Below are positions 17,427 through 26,717 of a stretch of DNA of 64,000 bases, in pieces. The stretch covers positions 558,001 through 622,000 of the forward strand of contig JAWSVE010000001.1 in NCBI GenBank assembly GCA_033852115.1, in the 5' to 3' direction. The stretch is from JAWSVE01 sp033852115. Lineage in GTDB: Bacteria > Pseudomonadota > Gammaproteobacteria > Pseudomonadales > Cellvibrionaceae. Positions within the stretch are counted from its first letter, which is position 1, and each line of letters opens with the position of its first letter. The position numbers and the translations under genes were made by a program. Below the pieces are notes generated by a model. The model saw nothing but the letters and a program-made list of their open reading frames with translations, ran no database searches and was not told where the DNA came from.

Positions 17427-17780
17427 ATGACTGATAGCACCGATGAACTACTCAATCAAACTTGTGAAGCGTGCCGCATAGATGCTCCACGTGTTACCGA
17501 GGAAGAAGCCACAGAGCTGCACAAACAAATTCCGGAGTGGGAATTAGTCATTGACGATGGTGTAAAGCAATTACATCGACGCTATAGCTTTCCAGACTTT
17601 GCCAGTGCACTGGCTTTTACCAATGAGGTTGCGGCAATTGCCGAAGACGAAGGTCATCACCCCGCGTTACTGCTGGAATGGGGTAGCGTCAACGTCGCCT
17701 GGTGGTCCCACAAAATACGCGGGTTACATAAAAACGATTTCGTCATGGCGGCAAAAACCGATTCGCTTTACAACAGCTAA
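17427..17780 (+). CDS. phhB: Pterin-4a-carbinolamine dehydratase
   Basis: Regenerates tetrahydropterin for aromatic amino acid hydroxylases (117 residues). Seen: the family core EDEGHHPALLLEWGSV with the catalytic histidine pair, followed by NVAWWSHKIRGLHKNDF. The N-terminal extension with C-x2-C (TCEACR) is common in the longer proteobacterial forms. ATG preceded by AGAGG. No phenylalanine hydroxylase gene is next to it. Flanked by a strong terminator. Confidence 0.94.
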   Translation: MTDSTDELLNQTCEACRIDAPRVTEEEATELHKQIPEWELVIDDGVKQLHRRYSFPDFASALAFTNEVAAIAEDEGHHPALLLEWGSVNVAWWSHKIRGLHKNDFVMAAKTDSLYNS

Positions 17781-17830
17781 CAATGCGTTTCCAACAAATT
17801 GAGATAGCCAATCTAATCGGCTAATTTAAA

Positions 17831-17860
17831 AAAGCCAGTGTGGATTCACACTGGCTTTTT
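17831..17860. terminator. Bidirectional Rho-independent terminator
   Basis: 10-bp stem AGCCAGTGTG/CACACTGGCT (17833-17842, 17847-17856) with loop GATT, flanked by A and T runs. It serves phhB (+) and the three-gene envelope operon (-). Confidence 0.93.
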
Positions 17861-17920
17861 TATGTGATAGCGGTTTTGCCGAAAACTAATTGTGGAGAAT
17901 CAAAGCCGTGCCATGTGCCT

Positions 17921-19129
17921 TTAAAATGGCTGCCAACGAATACCGCCGTATATCTGCCCTCTATCATAGGCAAACTTCAGGTTTGAATTATCAAAGTCTT
18001 CGTAGCGTGCACCAATAATGACATCGAGGTTGATAAATTTTTTACGCACAATTCGACGTATCAATTCTGCTTCGAACCGAAAACCTTCTCGTCTTCTACC
18101 GCTTTCTTCTTCTGCGTTCACATCGTCAATCGCATTATCATAGCGGCGATGGTTGTAACTTAGCCCGAGGGTAAAACGCACGTAATCTCCATTGCGATAG
18201 CGCAGCCGCATGTAGGCTTTACCTGCCAGGCTATCGTAATAACCATCTTCATTGTCTAGTCGCTGATAAACGTTAAGCCCCCATTTAAATTTCCAACGTT
18301 TTGCTATGCGATGATCGAGACCATTTTTGGCCTCTAGATAACGATAACTCAAGTCTGAGTTCAGGATTTCATTCCCGTCTTCATCTTTTGCTCGTCTATC
18401 TGTGTAATTACGTCGCGCAAATACAATCGAGTTTTCAAACTGAGTGTTGGGCCAAATTTCTTTTTCAAAACCCAACTCTAAATCAGCCTGCTGATAATCG
18501 AGATTAGACGGTGGAGGGGCAGGATTACCCGACAAATAAAAAAACTCTTCGTCCTGATAATCGTAGTAATCCTTGTCTTTAACTTTGAGTTCGTAAACAA
18601 ACTTAGCATCTTCAGATAGGGGTACTTTACCGTTGGTTTTAACTTCTACCCAGGTTGCGTCAAAACGTTCACCGATAGGCACATCGTACCAAGTCTTTAC
18701 ATCTCCGGTACTGCGGTCGACATACACAGAGTCTTTGCGATTAACATTCACTTCCCAACGGTAAGTGGCTCTGCCATTTTTCGTCTTCGGACGCCATTTC
18801 CAGCCTAGATCAAGATTCGCATCCAGCTCTTCAGTATTGTCCTCAGATGTGGTTTCTTCCCCCGTCACATAGTCCGTATTTCGAATATGCACCTCATAAT
18901 AGTATCCCGTAAAACCAGGGGTGTGGGATAGCTCAAATCGGGTTTCGCTAAACGCACCGTTGTCCAGATCGAGAGTATCTGTCAATTTATTGGGGTTGGA
19001 ATCAACACCGTTTATGATATCAATGGTAAAGTCATGAGCGACTGCATTCCCCGCAGCACCTAATAACCCAGCCAAACCAAAGCAAAACGAACTCAGCACT
19101 CGCCTTTTTGCTAACCACTCTACGTTCAT
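17921..19129 (-). CDS. Predicted outer-membrane beta-barrel protein, unknown function
   Basis: 402 residues; the family is not recognised. Seen: a signal peptide (KRRVLSSFCFGLAGLLGAAGNAVA, cleavage after AVA). Many alternating aromatic/charged strands follow with Tyr/Arg/Asp-rich turns, and the protein ends in Gln-Pro-Phe, as barrel proteins do. The frame continues 26 codons upstream into the preceding gene; that basic extension would bury the signal peptide, so I start at ATG 19129, preceded by AAGG. Third gene of the operon after the transglutaminase/ATP-grasp fusion and the TPR protein, which suggests an outer-membrane outlet or anchor for that system (inference). Confidence 0.7.
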   Translation of the reverse strand: MNVEWLAKRRVLSSFCFGLAGLLGAAGNAVAHDFTIDIINGVDSNPNKLTDTLDLDNGAFSETRFELSHTPGFTGYYYEVHIRNTDYVTGEETTSEDNTEELDANLDLGWKWRPKTKNGRATYRWEVNVNRKDSVYVDRSTGDVKTWYDVPIGERFDATWVEVKTNGKVPLSEDAKFVYELKVKDKDYYDYQDEEFFYLSGNPAPPPSNLDYQQADLELGFEKEIWPNTQFENSIVFARRNYTDRRAKDEDGNEILNSDLSYRYLEAKNGLDHRIAKRWKFKWGLNVYQRLDNEDGYYDSLAGKAYMRLRYRNGDYVRFTLGLSYNHRRYDNAIDDVNAEEESGRRREGFRFEAELIRRIVRKKFINLDVIIGARYEDFDNSNLKFAYDRGQIYGGIRWQPF

Positions 19130-19160
19130 ACTGTCTAACCTTCTAAAACACAGGCGTACT

Positions 19161-21563
19161 TTACTGGATATTCGGCTCAATCGCGATAGTCGTACTCGCT
19201 TCCGCATACATTTGCTCTAAAGCACCATTTCCTTCACGGAAGTTTAGGTAGTTATCAAGCAGTGCAACGAGCTGCTTGTATTCCCCTAGACTATTCAAGG
19301 CTCCCGCTAGATTCACCACCAGTTTTTCGTTATTGGGCAAGGTAGCTGAGTTCGATAACAAAGCTACCGTTTCGCGATACCGGCCGGAGCGGTTGAGTAC
19401 CGCCGACAGATTCACGAGTGCCTTGTCTCTTGAAGCGTCTAACTCGAGGACTTGGCGGTTGAGTAATTCAGCTAACGCCAAATCTTCAGCATCGAGCGCC
19501 CGAACACCTAAGTTATACATCTTAGTAATGACAGCAGGGCGATAGGCTTCAACGGGCAAATTCAAAATGACATCGCCAGCTTTACGCAATTCGCCCCGCT
19601 CTCGCTGCACATCGAACAAGAGTATTTTTGCGCTAACACTGTCTGGGTTGAGTGCAACCAGACGCTGAACTTCAACATACGCCTGTTGGTATTCAGCTAA
19701 TTGCATATAGCTTTTGGCTAACATCTCGCGATAACGTCGATTGGCTGGTACGGCATCGGTTAGGTCAATCAAATGCGGAAGTGCCTGGTCATATTGCTGA
19801 GTATCAATATACAACTTGGCAAGATTGTACTGCGCATTCGTATAATTTGAGTCAATATCCAGCGCGGCTAGCAGCTGATCTTCAGCTTCGTCATACCGAT
19901 CTTGTCGTAGCAACAATAGCGCAAAATTAAAATGAGCTATCTTGTGATTAGGCGCAAGCGATAAAAGCGATCGGTAGGCCGCTTCAGCTTCATCGGCCTT
20001 TCCGTCTCTTACAAAGCTAAGCGCCAAGCTCAATCGGTATTGAGTATCGGTTGGCACAAGCGCTACCGCCGTTTGCAGATAGGGTTTTGCATCCGCGGGC
20101 AATCCTGCATCCATCAACCATCGACCCAACTGGTACTGAAGCAAATGGCTGTCCGGTGACATGTTGATTAGGCGCACGATACCCTTAGTTGCCCGTTTGT
20201 ATTGACCATCTGCTGCGGCAGCCTCCGCTTTCCTGAGTTGCCATTCACTAAAAAGAAACGGGTCTTCGAAATGGTTGAGTGTTTTCCGGTTCTGTGCAAC
20301 TAGCCGGTTATCCTTTTCACTACAACGAATAGACTTAATGGATAAACCACAAACATACAGATGGTAAGTTTCAATCCACTCAGCGATGCGCAACATTTCA
20401 GCGTTCTCGTCCTTGCTTGCAAGAAGCGAGGCACTATCCTCTCGGAGCTGCGCCATCGATTGCCAATCAGCATTTACAATGACCTGCATCCAGCGTACTA
20501 AAGTACTTTCTTCCGGTGATAGTGTTTGTTGGCTGATCCACTGTAACGATTTTTTTGAAGCATTCTTGCGCCCAGTCAATATATTGATGTGCGCCAAACT
20601 CCAGCGGGCTGGTGCAAATTCCGGTGCTCGCTTTGATATATCACGCAGTTCACTTCGTGCTGCCTCTGGTTTTTGCATCAGCCACAGCAACTGCGCTCGA
20701 TTGTACTGAGCCAACAAATAATCCGGTTGAAGCTTTAGCGCGTTATCGAGTGTCGCTAACACCTCGTTCCAAGGTTTTTCATTTCTCAATTGCGCTATTG
20801 CAAGCTTACGCCATGCTGGCGCATAACTCGGTCTGTATTCTATAGACTTGGCGAATACTTCTTCTGCGGTACTGTACTCACGCAACATCATTAAGGCGCT
20901 CGCTTTTGCCGAAAGCGACTTACCTTTTTTGATACCACTGGAAATTTCAATTGCGCGATCTAGCTCCACAACCGCATTGCTATAATCTTGCACTTTAAGT
21001 AACGTCAAACCCAAGTTGATTTGACTAGCTTGATGGAAATTATCTAACGATAAAATATGACGGTACGTTTGAATAGCGCCCGCTAAATCACCACTGACAG
21101 AATGCCATTTAGCCAGCAAAAACTGAAAATTCACGTCGTTTGGGTAATAGCGAGCAAATTCGACTATAAGCTCTCCCGCGGCTGTTGGAGCTTCTTTTTC
21201 GTAACGTTCTAGCACCCCCAACCAGACATGTGGCGCTGCTGCGGGATATTGACTTATTAGCGCTGGAAAACCGGAGTAAGATTCGTTGAGATAGCGATAA
21301 ATAATATTGACGTATTCACTATCGTCATTGGATAACTCCGCTGCATCTATCCCCACCTCATCGCTATCACTCGCTTCCTCGGCGGCAATTAGAATACTGC
21401 TATTGACCTCTTGCGATTTACTTAGCAGCATTCGTTCACTGACAAAAAAAACCAACACCAACAAGGCGCAAATACAGGAAACAATCAACCCATTGTCATG
21501 CCAGGTGATCCCCTTCGCTGCCAAAAATGGACGATTCGTCTTTTCCGCTGTGAGATTATTCAT
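19161..21563 (-). CDS. Large TPR-repeat protein with one N-terminal membrane helix
   Basis: 800 residues. One hydrophobic helix at about 28-46 follows a short polar N-terminus, so the bulk is probably periplasmic. From about residue 100 to the end there are many tetratricopeptide repeats, visible as recurring A-x-x-x-Y/F and G/A-x3-A pairs (for example HFNFALLLLRQDRYDEAEDQ, NAQYNLAKLYIDTQQYDQAL). Such repeats hold protein partners. Its ATG overlaps the TGA of the upstream fusion gene by four bases (ATGA), so the two are translationally coupled. It may scaffold the fusion protein and the outer-membrane barrel encoded downstream. No enzymatic domain is seen. Confidence 0.85.
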   Translation of the reverse strand: MNNLTAEKTNRPFLAAKGITWHDNGLIVSCICALLVLVFFVSERMLLSKSQEVNSSILIAAEEASDSDEVGIDAAELSNDDSEYVNIIYRYLNESYSGFPALISQYPAAAPHVWLGVLERYEKEAPTAAGELIVEFARYYPNDVNFQFLLAKWHSVSGDLAGAIQTYRHILSLDNFHQASQINLGLTLLKVQDYSNAVVELDRAIEISSGIKKGKSLSAKASALMMLREYSTAEEVFAKSIEYRPSYAPAWRKLAIAQLRNEKPWNEVLATLDNALKLQPDYLLAQYNRAQLLWLMQKPEAARSELRDISKRAPEFAPARWSLAHINILTGRKNASKKSLQWISQQTLSPEESTLVRWMQVIVNADWQSMAQLREDSASLLASKDENAEMLRIAEWIETYHLYVCGLSIKSIRCSEKDNRLVAQNRKTLNHFEDPFLFSEWQLRKAEAAAADGQYKRATKGIVRLINMSPDSHLLQYQLGRWLMDAGLPADAKPYLQTAVALVPTDTQYRLSLALSFVRDGKADEAEAAYRSLLSLAPNHKIAHFNFALLLLRQDRYDEAEDQLLAALDIDSNYTNAQYNLAKLYIDTQQYDQALPHLIDLTDAVPANRRYREMLAKSYMQLAEYQQAYVEVQRLVALNPDSVSAKILLFDVQRERGELRKAGDVILNLPVEAYRPAVITKMYNLGVRALDAEDLALAELLNRQVLELDASRDKALVNLSAVLNRSGRYRETVALLSNSATLPNNEKLVVNLAGALNSLGEYKQLVALLDNYLNFREGNGALEQMYAEASTTIAIEPNIQ

Positions 21564-24064
21564 GAGGTTAAATCCACCCGAACTTGCTGAAGCAGATCCA
21601 TTAAACCTCGATTATGAATATTCTGAATCTCTAGCCCAGGTCGCGCATTGACCTCAAGTACCAATGGCCCCAAGACTTTGTCTATACAAATATCACAACC
21701 GAGATACCCCAAAGGAATGGCTCGATAGCAATCTTTCGCCATGCCCAAAACAGCTGGCCAGTGCGGTATTTTAATCGTATCCAGGGCGCGGCCAGTATCA
21801 GGGTGATGAGTAACCGGCTGGCCGTTATGTTCTGCTCGATACGTACAGCCTGATGACAAATCAATCGCGGCACCAATCGCACCTTGATGAAGGTTTGCCT
21901 TGCCACCGGATGCATTGGTAGGAATGCGTAACATCGCGGCAACAATTTCGCCATGGTGCAAAATCACACGGATATCGCACAAACCTCGATTAAAATCTTC
22001 CACGTTGGAAAGTTCACCTGGCACGGTCAGCCGATCATCCGTGACCAACAATGGCTCGATAAAAGCAATATCAGGTTGACCGTCAACGGAAAAACTACCT
22101 TGTAGAATTTCTTGTACGTGTCGGTATATATCGCCTTCACTAAGTTCACTCTTGTTTGTGGTCAGCCAGCCAGATTCAGACCGACCATCGAGAACCAAAA
22201 TACCACGACCTCGACTACCGGTATTCGGTTTGACAACAAATTTATCCCACTGCTGAATATCGCTAGACAAGGATTGGCAGGTCAACACAGAATTGTAACT
22301 CGCTAAGGTTTCAGGTACCGCCACGCCCTGTGCCGACAGCGCGGCTTTTGCGGCAAGCTTGTCGTTGGCTAAGCGGATAAGATCATTGGTGTTGTCCATC
22401 ATGACGAAATCTCGATTGCGCTTGTTAATACCAAGCAACCCAGATTGATAAACGCCTCGCAATATTCGATGAAAACGCCAAAGCTCGCTAACACGAATCC
22501 CCATCCAGCGGCCGATAGCCAATTGCGCTGCAAAGACCAACAGATAACTTTCCGGATAGGATGCAAATATGCCGCGCAGCAACAACGAATCGAAGGCAAA
22601 GTAGCAAACAGCAATGAGCGCTAACGTACCGAGAGTGTGCGTTACGATATCGGCTAACACACCGTCTTCTGCCATGTGATGTAATCGTTCTGCGGTGAAA
22701 GAAATAATGACAACAGGAAACAGCGCAATAATTCCCAGCTGAATTGGCGAGTGTGTTACGTCAAGCAACGCGATAACGACCAAGAAAAACACAGTCACCA
22801 CGGTAATGACGGCCGCCAATCGAGGGACCTTCAACATCCGGCCCCGTTCCAACACACGATAGACGGTAAACGCGACCGCCAAAATCGACATGAATGCAAC
22901 AACGCCAAGTAATAACCCGGTATAACGGCAAGCGGCAGCAACCAACATCGGCATAAAAACGCCGAAGGTTTTCACACCAATCACATTGCGAAAAAAGCTG
23001 ATGCACAACGCACAAAAAGGAAAGAGCAGGAAAATTCCGGCTGTTTGCTCATCAAGTCCAAGTGCGGCTAAAAGTGCAACCGTATTGAATCGATCCGCCG
23101 AATCAGGTGACATGATCGCCGCTTGTGTACCGGCAGGAATTTGTCGACTGTTGGAAGAAAACCGATAATCGAAATTGATATTGCTAGTGCGACGAAATAG
23201 CACGTGATCACCGCGATACAACTCTAAATAGTTGTCTGGCAAACTGGCAAAATGACCATTGGTTGGGTCAAACGGCACCCAATATTCACCGACGCGTACT
23301 TCGACCCATTGATGTGATGTCTTTTTTTCCCGCGCATCAAGAATCACCCCGCCCACCAGTCGAGCCGGTAAATGGTTTAAGCGCGCTAATGCCACAAACA
23401 ACCGACTCTTACCGTTGCAACTTGCTTGTCTCAACCGTAATGCCGTTAGCGCATCGGTTGTCCCCTTGAACGGCACAGACTCTAGTTCGTCATGGGTAAA
23501 CTGGTAGATCGCATGCAGTGTATCGATCACTCGGTTCGAGGTAGGCGCTAACGTCTGCCATAGCGCTTTGATTTCGGGATCGTTAACTTGAACGTCTTTG
23601 GTGGCCTTCAACTGATCTGAATATGCCGCATTGTATTGGGTCGGCAAAAGAATATCGGGGTCAATGGAAAAATTAACCGCGTGGATGATCAAGCTCGCGT
23701 TATAACTTAATTTCACCTTATTGGAGGGAGCCTCCCCCGACCACAGCGCGCGCAAACCGCCCGCTTCAGGTTCGAGGTAATAGTCCAACTGGCTAGATTG
23801 TATAGACTGCTCAACCACTGTTTGACGAGGTGAGTTTTCTGGGACAAAGGTCGAAATCTCAACTTCTCGACCACCGGCATCAAACAACATGGCAACGTTG
23901 AACTGCTGAACGGTGACGGGGTACAACTGTTGAATACGCTCTGGCGTGCCCACCATGTGCCAGGCCAGTATCACAATGCCTAAACACAGAAACACGATAT
24001 CTGGCCGCCGTATCAGCGGACGAGATATCCGATCATGAAATGTTGAAAGACTAAAACCTGCCAT
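21560..24064 (-). CDS. Transglutaminase-like + polytopic membrane + ATP-grasp ligase fusion
   Basis: 834 residues joining parts that in many proteobacteria are two genes: the 'inactive transglutaminase / 7TM' protein and the alpha-L-glutamate-ligase-like ATP-grasp protein. Residues 20-40 are a membrane helix. About 45-300 are a periplasmic transglutaminase-like domain with Cys216 (ASCNGKS), His251 (SHQWVEV) and Asp266 (PFDPTNG), a complete C-H-D triad. About 340-520 hold several membrane helices. About 535-830 are ATP-grasp, with FVVKPNTGSRGRGI at 609-622 and LEVNARPG at 803-810 carrying the metal-binding Glu and Asn. Expected chemistry: amide-bond ligation in the cytoplasm and an amide-directed step outside. 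First gene of the operon; substrate unknown. Confidence 0.85.
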   Translation of the reverse strand: MAGFSLSTFHDRISRPLIRRPDIVFLCLGIVILAWHMVGTPERIQQLYPVTVQQFNVAMLFDAGGREVEISTFVPENSPRQTVVEQSIQSSQLDYYLEPEAGGLRALWSGEAPSNKVKLSYNASLIIHAVNFSIDPDILLPTQYNAAYSDQLKATKDVQVNDPEIKALWQTLAPTSNRVIDTLHAIYQFTHDELESVPFKGTTDALTALRLRQASCNGKSRLFVALARLNHLPARLVGGVILDAREKKTSHQWVEVRVGEYWVPFDPTNGHFASLPDNYLELYRGDHVLFRRTSNINFDYRFSSNSRQIPAGTQAAIMSPDSADRFNTVALLAALGLDEQTAGIFLLFPFCALCISFFRNVIGVKTFGVFMPMLVAAACRYTGLLLGVVAFMSILAVAFTVYRVLERGRMLKVPRLAAVITVVTVFFLVVIALLDVTHSPIQLGIIALFPVVIISFTAERLHHMAEDGVLADIVTHTLGTLALIAVCYFAFDSLLLRGIFASYPESYLLVFAAQLAIGRWMGIRVSELWRFHRILRGVYQSGLLGINKRNRDFVMMDNTNDLIRLANDKLAAKAALSAQGVAVPETLASYNSVLTCQSLSSDIQQWDKFVVKPNTGSRGRGILVLDGRSESGWLTTNKSELSEGDIYRHVQEILQGSFSVDGQPDIAFIEPLLVTDDRLTVPGELSNVEDFNRGLCDIRVILHHGEIVAAMLRIPTNASGGKANLHQGAIGAAIDLSSGCTYRAEHNGQPVTHHPDTGRALDTIKIPHWPAVLGMAKDCYRAIPLGYLGCDICIDKVLGPLVLEVNARPGLEIQNIHNRGLMDLLQQVRVDLTS

Positions 24065-24202
24065 AAATGAGTAACTCGCGCTTAGCGCCGTGCCAATGTC
24101 TTCGCCTACGTGTCCCTGCCTACGCAGGCGCCCATTCTATCTTTTGCTTATTACTCAGTCCGGTTATTTCTCACACTTTGTAGCGGCTTTACAGGCCCTA
24201 GT

Positions 24203-25231
24203 TCACAACCGGTAAACACGTTTGGCATTGGCGTAGAAGAGCTTGTGTTTTTCGTCTTCCGAGCAGTCCATCACCATTTTCTTGAAGGCATTCCACACCA
24301 CGTGGTACGACAAACTCCACTTATCCACTGGGAAGTTACTTTCAAACATGCAGCGATCGACGCCAAAGCACTCCAAGGTATGCAAGTAGTAGCGTGATTG
24401 CGCGTCGATGAATTCATCTGAGGTCGGCGGAACGTCGCCCAGATTCCAGCCAAATCCATTGTCAGGCATTGCCAGCCCACCGAGTTTAGCGACCACATTA
24501 GGACATTGGGCGATGTCAGCGATATCTTTACGCCATTGTTGATAGATCTCATCCCGTTGGCCCGCGTAAGGCCCCACGCCCAGCGGGGTACCAAAATGGT
24601 CGAGCACAATGGTTGTCTCAGGCACGGATTTTACAAACTCAAGAAAGTCCCGATTTTGATGATGGTAGTGCCACGTATCGTATGTTAACCCTTGCGCACC
24701 AAGCGTTCTAACGCCGCGCCTAAAGTCCTCATCGAGGTACAGGTCAGCGGGCTGGCGGGGTTTAATAAATAGGATATCGCGATTTGCCTCGTAGGCCCCC
24801 GCTTGACGAATACCGCGAAACCGCCCTTTTGCCGCGTTCGCGTGCCCGTCGAGCACCTGCTGGAGAACCTCGGTCGGCAGACGCAGATCAGCGGCAGCAA
24901 CGATGCCTGCGACACGGGCTTGCCCCGCATCACCCACATCACTTTGGTCCGCAATCGCCGTCACAAACTCGGTTTCACCAATGGGCCTAAGATGTTCTGG
25001 CCCTTCTTTACGGTATTCAGCGTGACACTCAATAAATACCGTTTTTTCAATGTTGTGCCCGGAATTTGTATCACCCCAAAGCTCAGGCAACAGGTAATCC
25101 CCCGCTCCCCGGGCTATCCACAAATGATGATGTGGGTCGATAATCGGTCGTTCAGGCTCAACGATCTCTTCTACAACAGCCTCTAGCCAGTCGTGGTTTT
25201 CATGAATTATTGGTTTTTTGGTGTCAGTCAT
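24203..25231 (-). CDS. Amidohydrolase-family (TIM-barrel) metal-dependent hydrolase
   Basis: About 342 residues of the amidohydrolase_2 / COG3618 type, which open lactones or decarboxylate small acids. Seen: IIDPHHHLW (metal-binding H-x-H) near the N-terminus, TIVLDHFGTPLG with a metal-site His, VVAKLGGLAMP, and MFESNFPVDKW, where related enzymes have the catalytic Asp/Asn region. Upstream ATG codons at 25255 and 25249 are in frame, but GGGGGCGAG sits just before the ATG at 25231, which I prefer. 138 bases separate it from the fusion gene on the same strand, so linkage is weak. Substrate unknown. Confidence 0.82.
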   Translation of the reverse strand: MTDTKKPIIHENHDWLEAVVEEIVEPERPIIDPHHHLWIARGAGDYLLPELWGDTNSGHNIEKTVFIECHAEYRKEGPEHLRPIGETEFVTAIADQSDVGDAGQARVAGIVAAADLRLPTEVLQQVLDGHANAAKGRFRGIRQAGAYEANRDILFIKPRQPADLYLDEDFRRGVRTLGAQGLTYDTWHYHHQNRDFLEFVKSVPETTIVLDHFGTPLGVGPYAGQRDEIYQQWRKDIADIAQCPNVVAKLGGLAMPDNGFGWNLGDVPPTSDEFIDAQSRYYLHTLECFGVDRCMFESNFPVDKWSLSYHVVWNAFKKMVMDCSEDEKHKLFYANAKRVYRL

Positions 25232-25457
25232 CTCGCCCCCAGGTCTCATCGCCATTTGGCTGCTTCACAAAGTCAGCCATGATAGCGCGGATTTAACCCC
25301 CGTAGAATGTGAACCAGTCCGTAGGGCATGGAGTCCTATCATCAGAACATGGCGAATTTAACCGCCAGTCGTTACACTTTAGGAAAGTCCGATGGCGTCG
25401 ATATCTAAGCGCCCGGATCGACGATCGATCAATCGCCGCTAATCAACAGGGAAACTC

Positions 25458-26378
25458 GTGGTAGACAAAAGTATCGTAAAAAATGAACCTGTACCGCAAA
25501 CCATTATGTTTGCCGATGTTTCGGGCAGCTCTGCAATCTACAAAGCCTTGGGCAATGTCGCCGCAAAGCGACTTATCGATGCCGTCATCCACTCCATGCG
25601 CAAGATCACTCAAGCTCACAATGGCGAGGTTGTAAAAACCATTGGCGACGAGATCATGGCCAGGTTTAACTCTCCCGCTGATGCCTGCCGCGCAGCAATA
25701 GAAATTCAACGCAGCAGCCAACAAAAAAGCCATCAAAGTGAACAGCAATTGGCACTGCGCATCGGCATGGACTATGGCAATACTTTAGTCGATGGCAATG
25801 ATGTTTTCGGCGATACCGTCAATGATGCCGCCTGTGTGGCACACATCGCGCGAGCCAACCAATTAGTCGTTACACAAAATTTAGTGGATGCGCTACCCGA
25901 TGAGTTACGAAACAGTTGTGAAGAGTTTGACCGCGTTAATTTGAAAGGCGACACCGAAAAATGCTTTATATACCGTGTTATCTGGGAAGGTCCCGAAGAA
26001 AACCATGAAGCCACACGGGTCATGCATATTAATCATGTGACGCAAAAAATTAATACCAAACAACTACAGCTCTCGTTCAACAATCAAATTTTTGTTATCA
26101 CACCCGAAGATGTGCCGTTTATTATTGGACGAGATCATCGCAAAGCACACCTGCATATCGACTCAAGTCTGGCCTCACGCGATCATTGCCAAATTACTCT
26201 ACAACGTGGGAAATTTGTGTTGCAGGATCACAGCACCAACGGCACCTATGTTCAAACACCGGATCAAAACGAAATATACCTGCGACGAGAAGAAATCCCG
26301 TTAGCTGGAAAAGGGACAATTTCCATAGGCCGACGCGCGCACCAAGCCAAAGAACTCACTATCAGTTATCAGCTCTAG
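25458..26378 (+). CDS. Class III nucleotide cyclase domain fused to an FHA domain
   Basis: 306 residues. About 12-175 are a class III adenylate/guanylate cyclase domain: metal-binding Asp20 (FADVSGS) and Asp64 (KTIGDE), purine-contacting Lys60, and Asn122 in FGDTVNDAAC. The arginine expected four residues after that Asn, which stabilises the transition state, is replaced by Cys126, so activity may be low or lost. About 200-306 are an FHA domain (IIGRDHRKAHLHI, SSLASRDH, STNGTYV) with the Gly-Arg, Ser, His and Asn needed to bind phosphothreonine. This makes it a likely reader of a Ser/Thr kinase; one kinase (the PP2C fusion) is in the window. GTG start after CAGGGAAA. Confidence 0.88.
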   Translation: MVDKSIVKNEPVPQTIMFADVSGSSAIYKALGNVAAKRLIDAVIHSMRKITQAHNGEVVKTIGDEIMARFNSPADACRAAIEIQRSSQQKSHQSEQQLALRIGMDYGNTLVDGNDVFGDTVNDAACVAHIARANQLVVTQNLVDALPDELRNSCEEFDRVNLKGDTEKCFIYRVIWEGPEENHEATRVMHINHVTQKINTKQLQLSFNNQIFVITPEDVPFIIGRDHRKAHLHIDSSLASRDHCQITLQRGKFVLQDHSTNGTYVQTPDQNEIYLRREEIPLAGKGTISIGRRAHQAKELTISYQL

Positions 26379-26602
26379 CCCTCTCTTTCCACCAAACTGT
26401 CAGCGTGTACCTCGGCTTTTGCCTTTATAGCCATTAAACGCAGCGCTTCTATTAGATCATTTACTTCATAAAGCCATGCTTTTACTCCCTCAAAGCATGA
26501 AAAACCGATCGGGCCAAGGTACCTTTTGATAGCAGGTAAGCGACAACTAACGTGACGCGCCGCCTCCCTCGTGGCGCAAAGAACCTCTTTTTCAGAATAG
26601 TG
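26375..26602 (-). pseudogene. Possible gene remnant: 75-codon open frame without a start codon
   Basis: On the minus strand 75 codons stay open from a TAA just upstream to a TAG that overlaps the end of the cyclase gene. No ATG, GTG or TTG occurs near the 5' end. The product contains TREAAR followed by a helix-rich segment and WLYEVNDLIEAL, loosely like the excisionase-type helix-turn-helix (first-helix TREAA, later a Trp/Arg strand and D-L-x-A). It may be the relic of a small DNA-binding gene. The rest of the 338-base gap shows nothing clear. Low certainty. Confidence 0.3.
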
Positions 26603-26717
26603 TTAACCCGTTCAAATTTTAAAAAGGGACAGAGCCAAACCGTCTAAATTCCCCCCTCATCTTCCCCAGGAGAAACTGGCAGTATGGTCGATAATTACTG
26701 TTAGAGGAGGTGCTGTC

